Shown piece by piece: positions 6,814 to 14,850 of a stretch of DNA of 57,417 nt. Source of the stretch: an uncultured Ruminococcus sp. (GTDB lineage Bacteria; Bacillota_A; Clostridia; Oscillospirales; Acutalibacteraceae); contig CADBXH010000001.1 in the NCBI GenBank assembly GCA_902798605.1, positions 1 through 57,417 on the forward strand. Reading direction: 5' to 3'. The notes below the pieces were generated by a model, which did no database searches, was not told the origin of the DNA, and was given only the letters and a program-made list of their open reading frames with translations. Each line of letters begins with the position of its first letter. Within the stretch, counting starts at the first letter, position 1. The position numbers and the translations under genes were made by a program.

Positions 6814-8778
6814 TCAGCAGATCTGCGAGCCCGCGGGCATACCGTCAATGGTGAGCACCTGCAGCTTTTCGCCGTCGGGAGTTTCCTGAACAGCGGATAG
6901 GATCATACCCTGGCTCTCAACGCCGCAGAGCTTAACGGGCTTTAAGTTCGACACAAAGAGTATCTTCTTGCCGACAAGCTCCTCGGGTTCGTAGTGCATA
7001 GCGATACCGCTGACGATAGTTCGTTCGCCCGCGCCGTCAAAAATCGTGAATTTCAGGAGCTTTTTGGACTTCTTGACTTTTTCGCAAGCCTTGACATCGC
7101 CTACGCGGATGTCGCACTTCGCGAAATCATCTATAGCGATTTTCGGAATGCTCTCTAAATCGAGCTTTTCTTCCATCTCCTCGATCGTCTGCTCGTTTGC
7201 GGCGGAAGCTTTCTGCATAGCAACAAGCTTTTCCTCAAATTCCTTGGGGTCTATGCGCGCGAACAGCGGCACAGCCTTGTCAAGCTGAGTGCCGGGTTTG
7301 TAAACGCCGAAAGATTTGAGACTCTCGTAATCGGCATCGGTGCAGTTGATCTGATTGAGGATCGCCTTGTTGGTGTCTGGCATAAAGGGCGCGATCAGCA
7401 CGGCGATATAGCGGATGCTCTCGAGCAGGTTATACAGAACCGTGCCGAGGCGCGGCTTGTTGGCTTCGTCCTTGGCGAGAGCCCACGGAGCAGTCTCGTC
7501 AATATATTTATTGCAGCGCTTTGCGAGGTTGATGACCGCCTCTACAGCGTCGCTCATATGGAAAATATTGATAGCATCGTCGACCTTCTTGACGGTGTCA
7601 AGGCAGAACTGCTTGAGCTCGTCGTCAAGCGGCTCGGCGGCAACGGGCTCCTGAACCACTCCGCCGAAATATTTGTTGTTCATCGCTACGGTGCGGTTGA
7701 CAAGGTTGCCGAGAGTGTTCGCGAGGTCGGAATTGAATCGCTCGATGATCGTGTCGTAGGTGATAGAGCCGTCGTTTGCAAAGGGCATCTCGCTGAGCAG
7801 ATAATAGCGCACAGCGTCAACGCCGATAAGCTTTACAAGCTCGTCCGCGTAGATAACGTTGCCGCGGCTCTTGCTCATCTTGTCCTCTCCGAACAGCAGC
7901 CACGGGTGGCCGTAGACCTGCTTGGGCAAAGGCTCGCCCAGCGCCATAAGCATAATGGGCCAGTAGATAGTGTGGAAGCGGACGATGTCCTTGCCGATGA
8001 TGTGCGCGTCGGCAGGCCAGAACTTTTTGTACATCTCTGAGCTTCCGTCGGGATCGTAGCCGATACCGGTGATATAGTTCGACAGCGCGTCTATCCAAAC
8101 ATAAACAACGTGGTCGGGGTCAAAGTCAACGGGCACGCCCCACTTAAAGCTTGTGCGCGATACGCAGAGATCCTGCAGGCCGGGTTTGATAAAGTTGTTG
8201 AGCATTTCCTTTTTACGGCTCTCGGGGTAGATGAAGTCGGGATTTTGCTCAATATAGTCCTCAAGCTGCTTTTGGTACTTTGAAAGGCGCAGGAAGTAAG
8301 CCTCCTCCTTGGTCGGCTTTACCTCTCTGCCGCAGTCAGGGCACTTGCCGTCGACAAGCTGGCTCTCTGTCCAGAAGCTCTCGCACGGCGTGCAGTAAAG
8401 TCCCTCGTAGCTGCCCTTGTAGATATCGCCCTGCTCATAGAGCTTTTTGAATATCTTTTGGATCACGCGCTCGTGGTCGGGGTCGGTGGTGCGGATGAAT
8501 TTGTCGTAGGAAGTGTTGAGCACGTCGCAGATATCGCGGATCTCGCCCGCGACCTTGTCGACATATTCCTTTGGCGAGCAGCCCTCTGACTGGGCGTACA
8601 TCTCTATTTTCTGACCGTGCTCGTCGGTTCCCGTCTGAAAGAACACGTCGTAGCCGAGCATTCGCTTATAGCGCGCGATAGCATCGGTCAGAACGATCTC
8701 ATAGCTGTTGCCTATGTGCGGCTTGCGCGAGGTATAGGCGATCGCTGTGGTGATATAATACGGTTTTTTGTTACACAT
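6814..8778 (-). CDS. metG: Methionyl-tRNA synthetase
   Basis: Charges tRNA-Met with methionine for initiation and elongation. The protein (654 residues) has the class-I signature HIGN (residues about 21-24), the zinc-knuckle pair CTPCESFW ... CPDCGRE (about 128-148) and the KMSKS loop in GEDKMSKSRGN (about 297-307). A C-terminal EMAP/Trbp111-like tRNA-binding domain (about 550-654) starts at DDFAKCDIRVG. Length is normal for the long bacterial form with this appended domain. AAGGAGG precedes the ATG by 9 nt. No T-box leader fits in the short 5' region, so regulation is probably constitutive. The gene forms a two-gene operon with tatD. Confidence 0.97.
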   Translation of the reverse strand: MCNKKPYYITTAIAYTSRKPHIGNSYEIVLTDAIARYKRMLGYDVFFQTGTDEHGQKIEMYAQSEGCSPKEYVDKVAGEIRDICDVLNTSYDKFIRTTDPDHERVIQKIFKKLYEQGDIYKGSYEGLYCTPCESFWTESQLVDGKCPDCGREVKPTKEEAYFLRLSKYQKQLEDYIEQNPDFIYPESRKKEMLNNFIKPGLQDLCVSRTSFKWGVPVDFDPDHVVYVWIDALSNYITGIGYDPDGSSEMYKKFWPADAHIIGKDIVRFHTIYWPIMLMALGEPLPKQVYGHPWLLFGEDKMSKSRGNVIYADELVKLIGVDAVRYYLLSEMPFANDGSITYDTIIERFNSDLANTLGNLVNRTVAMNNKYFGGVVQEPVAAEPLDDELKQFCLDTVKKVDDAINIFHMSDAVEAVINLAKRCNKYIDETAPWALAKDEANKPRLGTVLYNLLESIRYIAVLIAPFMPDTNKAILNQINCTDADYESLKSFGVYKPGTQLDKAVPLFARIDPKEFEEKLVAMQKASAANEQTIEEMEEKLDLESIPKIAIDDFAKCDIRVGDVKACEKVKKSKKLLKFTIFDGAGERTIVSGIAMHYEPEELVGKKILFVSNLKPVKLCGVESQGMILSAVQETPDGEKLQVLTIDGMPAGSQIC

Positions 8779-8819
8779 GAGTAATTCCTCCTTTATTAGG
8801 CAAATGAGCCTTTCCTATT

Positions 8820-8848
8820 ATTATACCAATTCAGCCGCAAAAATGCAA
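8820..8848 (-). promoter_or_regulatory. Promoter of metG-tatD
   Basis: On the bottom strand TTGCAT (8848-8843) is separated by 17 nt from TATAAT (8825-8820), with TGG just before the -10 box. Transcription would start about 35 nt upstream of the metG ATG, leaving no room for a T-box. Confidence 0.7.
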
Positions 8849-8942
8849 CCTTGATAAAAAGCATATCCACGGTAATAATTTGCGATTTGCCGGCGTATAG
8901 TATAATACGGGCGGCTCAAAGGGCTGTAAAGCTAAAAAAGAC

Positions 8943-8971
8943 TTGACAAAAACGCCGTTTCGTGGTAATAT
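8943..8971 (+). promoter_or_regulatory. Promoter of the initiator tRNA gene
   Basis: TTGACA (8943-8948) and TAATAT (8966-8971) are separated by 17 nt. The tRNA 5' end lies about 19 nt further on. Confidence 0.8.
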
Positions 8972-8990
8972 AATTAAGCTAAATATATAT

Positions 8991-9067
<77 letters not shown>

Positions 9068-9070
9068 AAC

Positions 9071-9101
9071 AAGGTGGTTTATCTAAACCACCTTTTCTTT
9101 T
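9071..9101 (+). terminator. Terminator of the tRNA-fMet gene
   Basis: A perfect 10-bp stem AAGGTGGTTT / AAACCACCTT with an ATCT loop is followed by TTCTTTTT, starting 4 nt after the tRNA CCA end. Confidence 0.9.
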
Positions 9102-9244
9102 TGCCAACTTTTCTTAAAATGCTTAAAAATGGCTTATCTATGCGGTTTTTTGGCAACGATAAAGTAAAGGTCGGTAAAGATGAAAAAAGATCAAGTAATA
9201 AAGCATACACATCTTAAACCCCCAGATAACCCCCCAACAAATTA

Positions 9245-9642
9245 TCAAAATATAAAATACCACACATACAAAGGTTTTTTGTTCGGCTCTCTGTTAACCG
9301 CAGAGGGCTGTTTTTTTATGTATGGCGGTTGAGATAGCGGAATGCCAGAACAACCACGAATGCGGTGTGCTGAACGGCATTTGTTACTGATGTCTCGGGC
9401 ATAGAATTCATTGATACCGCTGTGATTAGGATCTATGTCAACACATCCTTCGCCGTCCTTATAACTGACCCGTTTTAACTTGCACCAATCTGTATATCCC
9501 AGCATATCATTAAACCCGATCTCGTCTAAGGGAACAACAGACTCATAGGGGTCATAATAATCGCTCTCATAATCCCAGTTACTATCGTAGTAGTCGCTGT
9601 CATCCTCCCGATATGTTTATATTTGCGATTGGTTTTCCTCAT
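9245..9642 (-). pseudogene. Probable frameshifted small gene of unknown function
   Basis: Reading leftwards, an ATG at 9642 with an AAAGGG site 7 nt upstream opens a frame starting MRKTNRKYK. After about 12 codons coding character moves to another frame, near the CCTCCCG at 9604-9610. That frame has a Tyr/Asp-rich stretch (EDDSDYYDSNWDYESDYYD) and then PLDEIGFNDMLGYTDW, CKLKRVSYKDGEG and VDIDPNHSGINEF, ending at 9245. The second frame has no start of its own before codon MLGY at 9505. A further shift near 9400 may also exist, since the neighbouring frame there ends in a hydrophobic AFVVVLAFRYLNRHT. I do not recognise the family. It is either a decayed gene or a sequencing frameshift. Confidence 0.4.
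9281..9318 (+). terminator. Hairpin with T-run, rightward
   Basis: CGGCTCTCTG and CGCAGAGGGCTG form an imperfect stem followed by TTTTTTT (9311-9317). The T-run is on the top strand, so it would stop rightward transcription, although no rightward gene is seen between the tRNA terminator and this point. It may be a remnant. The rest of 9100-9280 shows no gene. Confidence 0.4.
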
Positions 9643-9850
9643 CAAATCACCCTTTAAATAAAGCGGACACTCCGCATTATATTTATACATTGTAATTATA
9701 ACATACACATACCCTTGTGCTATTGGTGATTTATATAGATTATCAATGTATTGTTGTGCACTATACCCAATTTTTTCTATGCTCTGAGTTCTGAAATTGT
9801 ATTTAAACGTTTTAGCAGCAAAACAATTATAAGTGATTGTAAATTTTTAT

Positions 9851-9889
9851 CCCCCCCTCAAACAACTAATTGACAGAGTATGGTATAAT
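9851..9889 (+). promoter_or_regulatory. C-tract / extended -10 promoter, copy 1
   Basis: Seven C and a T (9851-9858) are followed 25 nt later by TATAAT (9884-9889), with TG in the extended -10 position. A TTGACA at 9870-9875 is only 8 nt from the -10 box and cannot be its -35. Nearly the same sequence, through the leader and start codon, recurs at 11724-11761, and the same geometry precedes the kinase island at 13314-13351. The C-tract may be an activator site. Confidence 0.65.
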
Positions 9890-9940
9890 AAGCACAACGA
9901 AAAAGAAAACGATTATTCGCGTGTTGAGAGGAGATCAATT

Positions 9941-10921
9941 ATGAAAAAGAGAGTATTTGTAACGGCGATCATTATGGCGATAGCTATGTCGGTGTTTACC
10001 GGCTGTTCCGGCGGAAAAACAAGCGAAATCAACACACAGCCCGAACCGACGCAAGCGGCAACCGCAGCATATACAACAATAAAGCCGACTGAACCCACAA
10101 CAGCCGAACCGACTACAGAACCGCCCGCACCTACCGAGTTTTCGAGAGCTGATTATTTGCGCAGCGGATATTGGTGCTGTTATGACGGCGGAACTTCGAT
10201 GTACGCCTATACGTTTGAAGCGGAATCGACGGGTCATGGAAAGTATTTCGGTCATTGTCATATTTATGACGTAAAGAATAACGAGGTGATCGAAAAAAAT
10301 GAAGAAAACACCCACGAGCACAACACCAACGCGATAATAAATTACGAGATCACGGACGATTCTGTGTTACTCACGGAAGAAGGCGGACTTGAAAGTGAGC
10401 TGAAATTCACCGAGGATAATGATGTGCTGATCAGAAACACCAACGGAAAAGAAGAGCGGTATCATCACTTCAGCTCGGTACCCGACTATGATGAGCTTCA
10501 GGCGCTCGTGTCGTCGCAAAATAATCAGTCTGATAAAAAAGAAAAATCCAAAGAGGATATTTTGAACAGCGGTATCTGGGTCAAATACTCACCGCAGGCA
10601 CCGATGTTTGAAACATATGCTTTTAGTGACGGAATTATTGAACACAAGGAATATATGTTTGACAACGGAAGCGTTCGAGAGTATAATTCAGGAAACACAC
10701 GCTCGTTTATGACTTATACCGTTGATGATAACGGCGTTACTATCCGAGATGACAAAAGCCGCGAATGGACGTATTACTTCACTGACGACGAGGGCGTCCT
10801 TGAACGCACATATCAAGACACATATGGGAATGACACGTTTACGGCTACGGAAAAAATGTATCATCACGATTCGCTGCCGTCATACGAAACCGCTAAAGAA
10901 CAGAGCAATAAGAGGGGATAA
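9941..10921 (+). CDS. Lipoprotein with two tandem domains of unknown function
   Basis: A 326-residue exported lipoprotein. The N-terminus has a Lys-rich start, a hydrophobic core and a lipobox FTGC, giving Cys at about residue 20. A low-complexity Thr/Pro/Glu linker (PTEPTTAEPTTEPP, about 45-58) follows as a stalk. The mature part holds two related repeats of roughly 115 residues, each opening with SGYWCCYDGG or SGIWVKYSPQ and closing with a YHHFSSVPDYDELQ- or YHHDSLPSYETAK-type end. I do not recognise the domain; it looks like a small beta-barrel. The ATG has GAGAGGAGAT 5-10 nt upstream. It is the first gene of a two-gene operon. Confidence 0.8.
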   Translation: MKKRVFVTAIIMAIAMSVFTGCSGGKTSEINTQPEPTQAATAAYTTIKPTEPTTAEPTTEPPAPTEFSRADYLRSGYWCCYDGGTSMYAYTFEAESTGHGKYFGHCHIYDVKNNEVIEKNEENTHEHNTNAIINYEITDDSVLLTEEGGLESELKFTEDNDVLIRNTNGKEERYHHFSSVPDYDELQALVSSQNNQSDKKEKSKEDILNSGIWVKYSPQAPMFETYAFSDGIIEHKEYMFDNGSVREYNSGNTRSFMTYTVDDNGVTIRDDKSREWTYYFTDDEGVLERTYQDTYGNDTFTATEKMYHHDSLPSYETAKEQSNKRG

Positions 10922-10923
10922 CA

Positions 10924-11634
10924 ATGAAAAAGCTACTTGTATTTGCATTGCTTTTAATGTGTTGTTTTATGACAGCATGTTCTGCCAAACCCGCGGGTCA
11001 AAACGAAACGACACCACATACAAGCGAGTATTCTCAGATAACAACACAAGCCGAAGAAACAACCGTGAGAACTGAAATCGAGACGATCCCGGCAAATGTG
11101 ACGGATCCGCCGACAGACCCGCCAACCGAACCCCCGACAGATCCGCCGAAGGATACAAAGTGGAAACAGCTTTATATCGATTATATAAACACGCTTGATC
11201 ATCAAATCTACAACAGCTTTGAATTGATCAATATAGATGATGACAATATTCCCGAGCTGGCGGCTTTTAGTAATGCGCACGTTGCTCAGAGCTATCTTTG
11301 TTGGGTGCACAACGGCGATCTGTGCAAGGGAAGTATTTCGTTTTCGGGCTTCAAATACTTTGAGGGCGAGAATAAGTATTTGTGCGAGGATGGTTTTACA
11401 GGCTCAGGTTGGGATACCGTAAAACGCATAAACGGCGCTAATGAGGAAGAGATTGTAAAAGGCGATTTTTGCAATGTAAAAGGACAAGAGCATTACACAT
11501 GGGACGGAGTGGATTATCCGAACCAAGAGGCTTATGAATCTGCCAAAAACAGAGATTTTGACAAAAGCAAAGCGCAGGAGGTAAACAACGCAAAAACGTA
11601 TTCCGAGATTTGCGAGCTGATAAGAGATTATTGA
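10924..11634 (+). CDS. Lipoprotein with Thr/Pro linker and an EF-hand-like loop
   Basis: A 236-residue protein with a lipoprotein signal peptide ending in the lipobox MTAC (Cys about 19). A PPTDPPTEPPTDPP linker (about 59-72) follows. The globular part contains ELINIDDDNIPELAAF, a calcium-loop-like motif of the kind seen in many Ruminococcus lipoproteins with a short N-terminal helix (LYIDYINTLD). It starts 2 nt after the preceding stop with AAGAGGGG as ribosome-binding site, so the two genes are co-transcribed. Ca binding is inferred only from the acidic loop. Function unknown. Confidence 0.8.
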   Translation: MKKLLVFALLLMCCFMTACSAKPAGQNETTPHTSEYSQITTQAEETTVRTEIETIPANVTDPPTDPPTEPPTDPPKDTKWKQLYIDYINTLDHQIYNSFELINIDDDNIPELAAFSNAHVAQSYLCWVHNGDLCKGSISFSGFKYFEGENKYLCEDGFTGSGWDTVKRINGANEEEIVKGDFCNVKGQEHYTWDGVDYPNQEAYESAKNRDFDKSKAQEVNNAKTYSEICELIRDY

Positions 11635-11692
11635 TGCAAAGGAGGAATCAAAGACAAGACAAGCGATAAATCACGGAATACTTATAAAAGAC

Positions 11693-11722
11693 AGGATGCC
11701 CCAAGCGGCATCCTCTTTTTTA
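11693..11722 (+). terminator. Terminator of the first lipoprotein operon
   Basis: An 8-bp stem AGGATGCC / GGCATCCT with a 6-nt loop, followed by CTTTTTTT. Confidence 0.85.
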
Positions 11723-11723
11723 T

Positions 11724-11761
11724 CCCCCCTCAAACAACTAATTGACAGAGTATGTTATAAT
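11724..11761 (+). promoter_or_regulatory. C-tract / extended -10 promoter, copy 2
   Basis: Six C and a T (11724-11730), 25 nt, then TATAAT (11756-11761) with TG in the extended position. It is almost identical to copy 1 at 9851-9889, and the similarity continues through the leader to the start codon and signal peptide of the next gene, showing a duplication. Confidence 0.65.
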
Positions 11762-11813
11762 AAGTACAACAAAAAAAGAAAGCGATTATTCGCGTGTTGA
11801 GAGGAGATCAATT

Positions 11814-12638
11814 ATGAAAAAGAAAGTTTTTATAGCGGCGATTATTATGGCGATATCGGTCACGGCATTTTCGGGTTGCAGAATCAGCACCGATTTACCG
11901 ACAAAAAACAGCTCGGGATCTTCATCATATGCTCCGACCCAAAATAAAGCGACCGAACCGAAGCATTATTCCGAATCCGTGCAGACTGCGACGGAGAGTT
12001 GGACAGAGGCGCCCACCGAGCCGCCGACGGAAGACGCCAACAAAACAGCCTACAGCGCGTATTATGATTATTTATCGAATCATTATGATTTGTTCAGCAA
12101 CACATCCGGATATGAAAGTTCGCATGATGATAATATCATCGCCTTTAAGGACCTTGATAATGACGGCACGGACGAAATGGTTTGCACAAGATATTCCGAT
12201 TCAAGACACATGGAAACAAATCTGTGTATTTTCTCATATAAAAACGGCGCGCTCCAAACCTTATATGACAGTAAGCTTTTTGTTCACGCGGGAGCAGAAG
12301 CGGCTTATTCGGTGTTTATTGCCGGGGATCTGGAAATGTACAGTATACTAAATCATCACCCGCACAATAATGTAACAAAGTACGAGGTCACAGATTCGGG
12401 CGTTAAGGCGGTACAGATAGCCAAAACAGAGGGCGAAGGTACCGGAAATCCGGAGGTTGACTGCTATATTGAAGGTAAAATGGTCAGCAACTCAGAATAC
12501 TATTCGTTTGTTGACAATATAAAATCCGAGGCGACGGAGAATCTTTGTTTCAGCCATCCTAATACAATCAACAAAAGCGCCAATGACATCTCGATGTCAT
12601 ACAGCGAGGCGTGCGAATATTTGAAAAACAATTCATAA
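11814..12638 (+). CDS. Lipoprotein with calcium-loop-like FKDLDNDGTDE motif
   Basis: A 274-residue lipoprotein. Its promoter, leader, ribosome-binding site and signal peptide are near copies of those of the lipoprotein at 9941, while the mature part is different. The lipobox is FSGC (Cys about 22), followed by a Ser/Thr-rich linker with TEAPTEPPTE (about 66-75). The globular part starts with a Tyr-rich helix (YSAYYDYLSNHYDLF) and contains FKDLDNDGTDEMV, an EF-hand-type loop also found in the lipoprotein at 10924. The C-terminus ends with ISMSYSEACEYLKN, similar to the YSEICELIRD end of the 10924 protein. So this gene is a distant paralogue of the 10924 gene behind the 9941-type front end. Function unknown. 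Confidence 0.8.
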   Translation: MKKKVFIAAIIMAISVTAFSGCRISTDLPTKNSSGSSSYAPTQNKATEPKHYSESVQTATESWTEAPTEPPTEDANKTAYSAYYDYLSNHYDLFSNTSGYESSHDDNIIAFKDLDNDGTDEMVCTRYSDSRHMETNLCIFSYKNGALQTLYDSKLFVHAGAEAAYSVFIAGDLEMYSILNHHPHNNVTKYEVTDSGVKAVQIAKTEGEGTGNPEVDCYIEGKMVSNSEYYSFVDNIKSEATENLCFSHPNTINKSANDISMSYSEACEYLKNNS

Positions 12639-12688
12639 TACAGAACAGAAACATAAAAACTTAGGAGGAAATTCGAGGAGGTTTATTA

Positions 12689-13204
12689 ATGAGTAAAAGA
12701 ATAGCTGCGTTAATGGTTATCACAATGCTGCTGCTTTCCGTAACGGGATGCGCTTCTTCATACGGCGAGGCAAGCAAAACAGAGAATACAACAGAAGTTC
12801 AGAGCAGCTCGGCTGAAACAACCGCGCAGGTAACTACAGCCGCTCAGACAACAACTGCCGAACCGCCGACAGAGAAACCAACAGAACCGCCGACAGAAAT
12901 TGAAACTGCGAAACCTAAATTAACAATATCGGACGGCGATACGATCGAGCTTTCGGGAACAGTGACTGTTGAGGAGGATAGCTCCTCGCCGAGTTTTACA
13001 ACCTATCACGCGATCCTTAATCTTGACGAGCCGTTCAGCTGTTATCTCGTTGGGCTGAGTTATGACGGCACAAAGCTTTATTACATTGACTCGGTACAAA
13101 TTCCTGCGGAATACAGAGACAGAGTGGGTGAGCATGTGACCGTCTACGGCAAGGTGATGACCGCACACACAGGACATCATTTAAGAGATATTGTGCTTAC
13201 CTGA
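12689..13204 (+). CDS. Lipoprotein with a small C-terminal DUF4431-like domain
   Basis: A 171-residue lipoprotein with lipobox VTGC (Cys about 21) and a Thr/Pro linker (TEKPTEPPTE, about 63-72). The last 95 residues form a compact beta-rich domain starting at DTIELSGTVTVEE and ending GKVMTAHTGHHLRDIVL. The HTGHH ending preceded by VTVYGKV recalls the DUF4431 family, whose function is unknown. It lies 50 nt after the previous gene and is probably co-transcribed. Two AGGAGG-like sites precede the ATG, the nearer (CGAGGAGG) being well placed. The family match is from memory. Confidence 0.75.
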   Translation: MSKRIAALMVITMLLLSVTGCASSYGEASKTENTTEVQSSSAETTAQVTTAAQTTTAEPPTEKPTEPPTEIETAKPKLTISDGDTIELSGTVTVEEDSSSPSFTTYHAILNLDEPFSCYLVGLSYDGTKLYYIDSVQIPAEYRDRVGEHVTVYGKVMTAHTGHHLRDIVLT

Positions 13205-13245
13205 TTCGGAAACAAGTTGCTCTCTTAACACAATATAATAGGTTT

Positions 13246-13285
13246 CGACCGCCGCAAGTTTTCCGCTTGCGGCGGTCGTTTTTTG
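13246..13285 (+). terminator. Strong terminator after the lipoprotein block
   Basis: A 13-bp stem CGACCGCCGCAAG / CTTGCGGCGGTCG is followed by TTTTTTGTTTT. Confidence 0.92.
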
Positions 13286-13313
13286 TTTTAATATAATGTT
13301 TTGCGTTTTTTCT

Positions 13314-13351
13314 CCCCCCTTAAATATCGGATCAAAATACCGTGCTAAGAT
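13314..13351 (+). promoter_or_regulatory. C-tract / extended -10 promoter of the kinase island, copy 3
   Basis: Six C and a T (13314-13320), 25 nt, then TAAGAT (13346-13351) preceded by TGC. The segment after the -10 box (AAATACAACGAAA) also matches the two lipoprotein promoters (AAGCACAACGAAA and AAGTACAACAAAA). Outside these blocks the sequence has diverged, so the shared elements look functional. Confidence 0.6.
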
Positions 13352-13383
13352 AAATACAACGAAACAGAGAGGAGCAGGAGAAA

Positions 13384-13425
13384 ATGATTTGCATTAACCC
13401 CTGCAAAACAAATACGATCATATGA
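13384..13425 (+). CDS. Possible 13-codon upstream ORF (leader peptide)
   Basis: ATG at 13384, preceded by GGAGCAGGAG, encodes MICINPCKTNTII and stops at a TGA whose bases overlap the GAGGAGG ribosome-binding site of the kinase gene. It is in the same frame as the kinase, 54 nt upstream. The two Cys in ICINPC recall the first half of a zinc knuckle. It may be a leader peptide coupling translation, or the stump of a longer N-terminus cut by the TGA. Confidence 0.4.
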   Translation: MICINPCKTNTII

Positions 13426-13437
13426 GGAGGTGAGATC

Positions 13438-14829
13438 GTGAACAGGGCGTTATCGGAGACAGAGACAAGCCGCTTGATGCAAAACGGGATCGAAGTGACC
13501 GAACACCTCGGCAGCGGCACCAGCAGCGAAGTGTTCGCTATCGCACCGTATAAAGGAGTCGACAATCTGTGCATAAAATATTACTACGATTACCCGCACA
13601 AAACCATCCAAAAGGAGTATGAGCGGTACAGACTTCTTTACAACACGGCGCCGACGCAATTCGCGAGGGTTTACGATTTGGTGTGGATAGATTTTCCGGA
13701 CGAACAGTTTCCCGATCTAAAGCACCGCGCGGCGGCAATGGTAATGGAAAGGTTAAAGCCGCTCGACGTTACGGACCGTTCGCTTAACAATATGGTCAAG
13801 GTGCTGTTCGACTGCCTTGCCTGTTTGGGGTACATCCACATACTCGCGATGGTGCACCGCGACCTAAAGGCGGACAACATAATGTATTGCGAGCGCACGG
13901 GAACTTACGTTTTGCTCGACTACGGGATCTCACACGCCTGCAAGGGTACGTTTACGGAACCAAACTGCACGGGAACTTTTTATTACATCAGTCCCGAGAG
14001 CCTGAGGGGCTGCTACAGCAAAAAAAGCGACCTTTACTCAATGGGGATGATAATCCGCGAAATGCTAGTGGGCAGGGAATATGAGATCCCGGAGGACGGC
14101 GACATAAAAGAGGTCATCGGCTCGCTTTACCAAATCAAATCGGAGCTGAAACCGCTTGACGAAAGCAAATTCAATTCTCCGGAACTGATACGGATAGTAA
14201 ACCGGTTGACGCGGTTTGACCGCGCGGAACGGTATCCCGATTATAAATCGGCGATAATGGATGTCAAAAAACTTATCAGACAAAACCAAGAGGTTCGACT
14301 TTCAAAGAAGATTTGTCCGGCAGGAGTTATTTGTTTGATAGCGGTGAACGAGATGTATCTTTCGGGAATGGATATGAACGAGGTCTTGGAGGTGACAAGA
14401 GAAAGCATCGGCGTCCGTTCCGACAACAGTTTGCGGATCTCGGTGTTCCCGTTTTCGGACAAGCTTTATCTGACACCGAGGCAAAACAGCCGGGCGGAGT
14501 TCTTCTCGGCGAGCAAAACTGACGGATTTTTGAATTCGCTGAGGGAGCAGATAAAACACATCCGATCGGCTTACAGAGAATACAACTTCAAACCCGACAT
14601 AAAGCTTTGCGTTGTCGGCGCAAGCAACACAAAAAGAAAACGCAGAGGTATTTTCAGAAGGAAGCGCACGGCTTCTCAAATCTATGAAACAACGCAGATG
14701 ACGGTAGGCGGAGACGCTGTTGTGGACTTCGGTTCAATGGGGATAGAAAATGTTATGATCCTCAACCGTTCCGAAGCATTGCGGCAATATTTACTTGAAC
14801 GCTTTTCGGCATCTTGCGTAAATCATTAA
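13438..14829 (+). CDS. Serine/threonine protein kinase (soluble, first gene of the signalling island)
   Basis: A 463-residue Hanks-type kinase. The glycine loop is LGSGTSSEVF (about 24-33), the ATP lysine is in CIKYYY (K47), the catalytic loop is HRDLKADN (140-147), the DFG motif reads DYG (161-163), and TGTFYYISPES fits the activation segment/APE region. The catalytic residues are intact, so it should be active. Residues about 285-463 form a separate C-terminal region without an evident membrane segment; it contains a basic NTKRKRRGIFRRKR patch and ends near MILNRSEALRQYL, and I do not recognise it. There are no PASTA domains, unlike PrkC. The GTG start at 13438 has an AGGAGGTGA site. Likely partners are the FHA, PP2C and VWA products of the same operon. 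Confidence 0.88.
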   Translation: MNRALSETETSRLMQNGIEVTEHLGSGTSSEVFAIAPYKGVDNLCIKYYYDYPHKTIQKEYERYRLLYNTAPTQFARVYDLVWIDFPDEQFPDLKHRAAAMVMERLKPLDVTDRSLNNMVKVLFDCLACLGYIHILAMVHRDLKADNIMYCERTGTYVLLDYGISHACKGTFTEPNCTGTFYYISPESLRGCYSKKSDLYSMGMIIREMLVGREYEIPEDGDIKEVIGSLYQIKSELKPLDESKFNSPELIRIVNRLTRFDRAERYPDYKSAIMDVKKLIRQNQEVRLSKKICPAGVICLIAVNEMYLSGMDMNEVLEVTRESIGVRSDNSLRISVFPFSDKLYLTPRQNSRAEFFSASKTDGFLNSLREQIKHIRSAYREYNFKPDIKLCVVGASNTKRKRRGIFRRKRTASQIYETTQMTVGGDAVVDFGSMGIENVMILNRSEALRQYLLERFSASCVNH

Positions 14830-14850
14830 AACATTTTTGGAGGTTCATTT

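Noticed and set aside
7558..8040. Rightward open frame of 160 codons opposite metG
   Set aside because: Antisense shadow of a fully conserved synthetase, without a ribosome-binding site.
8779..8990. T-box riboswitch upstream of metG
   Set aside because: The untranslated leader from the likely promoter is only about 35 nt, and no T-box core sequence is present.
9870..9889. TTGACA ... TATAAT as a normal -35/-10 pair in the lipoprotein promoters
   Set aside because: The spacing is 8 nt, far from 16-18. The conserved TG before the -10 box and the C-tract fit better.
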